This document shows positions 62,616 to 64,000 of a DNA stretch of 64,000 nt, in pieces (positions within the stretch are counted from its first letter, which is position 1; every line of letters begins with the position of its first letter). The stretch covers positions 3,929,735-3,993,734 of the forward strand of contig NZ_CP024081.1 of assembly GCF_003033885.1 (NCBI RefSeq). The letters run 5' to 3'. The notes beneath the pieces were generated by a model that was not told the origin of the DNA, did no database searches, and saw nothing but the letters and a program-made list of their open reading frames with translations. This DNA is from Pseudomonas rhizophila (GTDB lineage: Bacteria > Pseudomonadota > Gammaproteobacteria > Pseudomonadales > Pseudomonadaceae). Made by a program: the position numbers and the translations under genes.

Positions 62616-63890
62616 ATGAGCACCTCTTTACCATTCGAACAATGGCTCGCCCATATTCGTACGCATTCAACGTTCTACCGCAAGTCTTTACGGCATTTAC
62701 CCGCGCAGAATTGCGCTCTGGAGGATTTCCCCATTGTCGACGTCGCCGACTATTGGGCCGGCAGTCATGACCTGGACCATTGGGACGTACTGACCGGCAA
62801 AGTCGAAGACGCGCTGATCTACAAAACCGGCGGCACGACCAGTCAGGGGAAACTGTCGGTGTACACCCGCGCTGAATGGCAGCGGATGCTCAACTGCTTC
62901 GGTCAGAGCCTGTCAGCGCAATTGAGGGCTGGTGATCGAATCGCCAACCTGTTCTTTTCCGGAGACCTGTACGCCAGTTTCCTGTTCATTCATGGCGCCC
63001 TTGGCAAAGTCGATGTAGCCATCACCGAATTCCCGTTCACCGGGGCGGTGGATCTCGACGTGCTGACCGAGGCGGTGACCGGCCACCGCATCAATGTGCT
63101 GGCCGGTGTGCCTGCGCACCTGCTGGCGTTTGCCGACCATTTGGATCAACAGGGACGAACGCTGCCCGGCATCACCACCGTGCTGTTCGGCGGAGAAAAC
63201 CTGTTCGACAGCCAGTTGCCCGCGTTGCAGCGCGCCTTCCCACAGGCACGCTTCGCCTCCATCGGCTATGCCAGCGTCGACGCCGGGCTGGTGGGCGCCA
63301 GCGCACCGGACTGCAACCTGGGCGAGCACCGCGTGTTCGGCGAACAGATACGGGTAGAGATCATCGATGAACTGAGCGGTGAGGTCATCCAGGCGTGCGA
63401 TCGGCCCGGCAATCTGGTGGTGACCAACCTCACCCGGACCCTGATGCCCATCGTGCGGTATCCGGTGGGCGACCGAGCGTGCTGGCGCGAGCCGGTTGGC
63501 ACCCCGCGACGCAAGTTCGCGCTTCAGGGCCGCAGCGCGAAAAGCCAGCGAGTGCGGGTAGGCGTTTTCTCGCTGTTTTCGCAGGAAATCAGCGACATCA
63601 TCCGCAGCATTGGCGGTGACCTTCAGTGGCAATTGATCATCGAGCACGCACAGAACAACGACCGCGTGTTGCTCAAGTGGGTGCCTGGCGGGCAAACCCA
63701 GGCTTGCCAGTCACTCTCCAACACATTGAAAGCTGCCTTGACCGCACAGTATCCGGGTATCGACCAACTCGACCTGAACGTCCAGGCCTGCGCCTTGCAA
63801 GCGTTGGAACGCCATCCACGCTCTGGCAAGCACCTGTCGATCATCGACCGCCGCACCTACGCTCCGTTGACAGCGAGGCACGCCGGATGA
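62616..63890 (+). CDS. PaaK/LuxE-like acyl-activating enzyme
   Basis: The 424-residue protein is another LuxE/PaaK-type adenylate-forming enzyme. The nucleotide motif is YKTGGTTSQGKLSVYTRAEW (about residues 69-88), and the later FGGENLF and YASVDAGLVG follow the PaaK pattern. It probably activates a carboxylic acid for transfer to CoA or a carrier, but its C-terminal acceptor region is not the LuxE type. Start ATG 62616 was chosen; the open frame runs 12 codons further upstream. It overlaps the next gene by four bases (ATGA). Confidence 0.78.
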   Translation: MSTSLPFEQWLAHIRTHSTFYRKSLRHLPAQNCALEDFPIVDVADYWAGSHDLDHWDVLTGKVEDALIYKTGGTTSQGKLSVYTRAEWQRMLNCFGQSLSAQLRAGDRIANLFFSGDLYASFLFIHGALGKVDVAITEFPFTGAVDLDVLTEAVTGHRINVLAGVPAHLLAFADHLDQQGRTLPGITTVLFGGENLFDSQLPALQRAFPQARFASIGYASVDAGLVGASAPDCNLGEHRVFGEQIRVEIIDELSGEVIQACDRPGNLVVTNLTRTLMPIVRYPVGDRACWREPVGTPRRKFALQGRSAKSQRVRVGVFSLFSQEISDIIRSIGGDLQWQLIIEHAQNNDRVLLKWVPGGQTQACQSLSNTLKAALTAQYPGIDQLDLNVQACALQALERHPRSGKHLSIIDRRTYAPLTARHAG

Positions 63891-64000
63891 GCAGCGTGGT
63901 CATCCGAGCGTTCAGGCCCACGGATGGCGTCGGAACCAGCGAATTGTTCCGCCGGGTTTACGGCGATCACTACGTCTCACCAGACGTCTACCTGCCACAC
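63887..64000 (+). CDS. Possible GNAT-family acetyltransferase, 3' end outside window
   Basis: Only the first 38 codons are seen: MSSVVIRAFRPTDGVGTSEL, then a VYGDHYVSPDVYLPH end. The VVIRAFRPTDG opening and the VYGDHY segment resemble GNAT N-terminal strands, but too little is present to be sure. It overlaps the PaaK-like gene stop by four bases, so it is in the same operon. If it is a GNAT, it could transfer an acyl group to or from the operon's product. Confidence 0.5.
   Translation, partial: MSSVVIRAFRPTDGVGTSELFRRVYGDHYVSPDVYLPH

Noticed and set aside
1..64000. Search for tRNA, rRNA, CRISPR arrays, insertion sequences, integrases and phage genes
   Set aside because: No cloverleaf, repeat-spacer array, transposase, integrase or phage structural gene was recognised.

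Overview
The window is a high-GC chromosome segment that looks like Pseudomonas of the fluorescens group. The evidence is a complete six-gene Fap amyloid operon, the ferulate/vanillate genes next to vanAB, a PvdQ-type acylase, a DpkA-type reductase, nirBD, and many REP palindromes of the TGTGGGAGCGAGC type. I see no tRNA, rRNA, CRISPR array, insertion sequence or prophage. Most coordinates follow the longest open frame; starts were moved where a ribosome binding site or the family's usual N-terminus argued for it.

Layout. 1-4000: the end of an AraC regulator, a two-CBS protein and nirBD, whose leader carries an intrinsic terminator and a probable ANTAR (NasT-type) antiterminator. 4500-9500: a TetR regulator divergent from a quinone reductase, two divergent L,D-transpeptidase proteins and a methyltransferase. 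9512-14614: a 1700-residue leucine-rich-repeat toxin-like protein. 14.8-16.3 kb: a LysE exporter and an AraC regulator. 16.5-24.7 kb: a full ferulate to protocatechuate island (vanAB, VanR-type GntR, fcs, vdh, ech, MarR) with candidate operators for both regulators. 24.8-25.9 kb: PnuC and a NadR-like kinase. 26.2-31.1 kb: fapABCDEF behind a candidate sigma54 promoter, with a sigma54 activator gene at its 3' side. 32.9-38.4 kb: a small unknown protein, a delta-60-repeat protein, the gnd-zwf-HAD operon and a 57-codon small ORF. 38.8-48 kb: housekeeping and regulatory genes (CptA-type transferase, ZapE, a WYL regulator with its target, a nitrilase/LysR pair, dpkA). 48.2-53 kb: a second giant toxin-like protein, with an HEVSH zinc motif. 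53.2-56.6 kb: an orphan FecR anti-sigma factor facing pvdQ across a perfect terminator palindrome.

57.8-64 kb (window edge): an apparent biosynthetic operon made of an MFS transporter, a LuxE-like acyl-protein synthetase, a fused LuxC-reductase/adenylating enzyme, another PaaK/LuxE-like enzyme and the start of an acetyltransferase-like gene. There is no luciferase. This is the part I consider most likely to be an undescribed system: it should activate a carboxylic acid, reduce it to an aldehyde, and perhaps activate a second acid, with the product exported or modified further. It continues beyond the window.

The catabolic island works as a line: Fcs makes feruloyl-CoA, Ech splits it to vanillin and acetyl-CoA, Vdh oxidises vanillin, and VanAB demethylates vanillate to protocatechuate. 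The Fap genes encode an amyloid and its export machinery.
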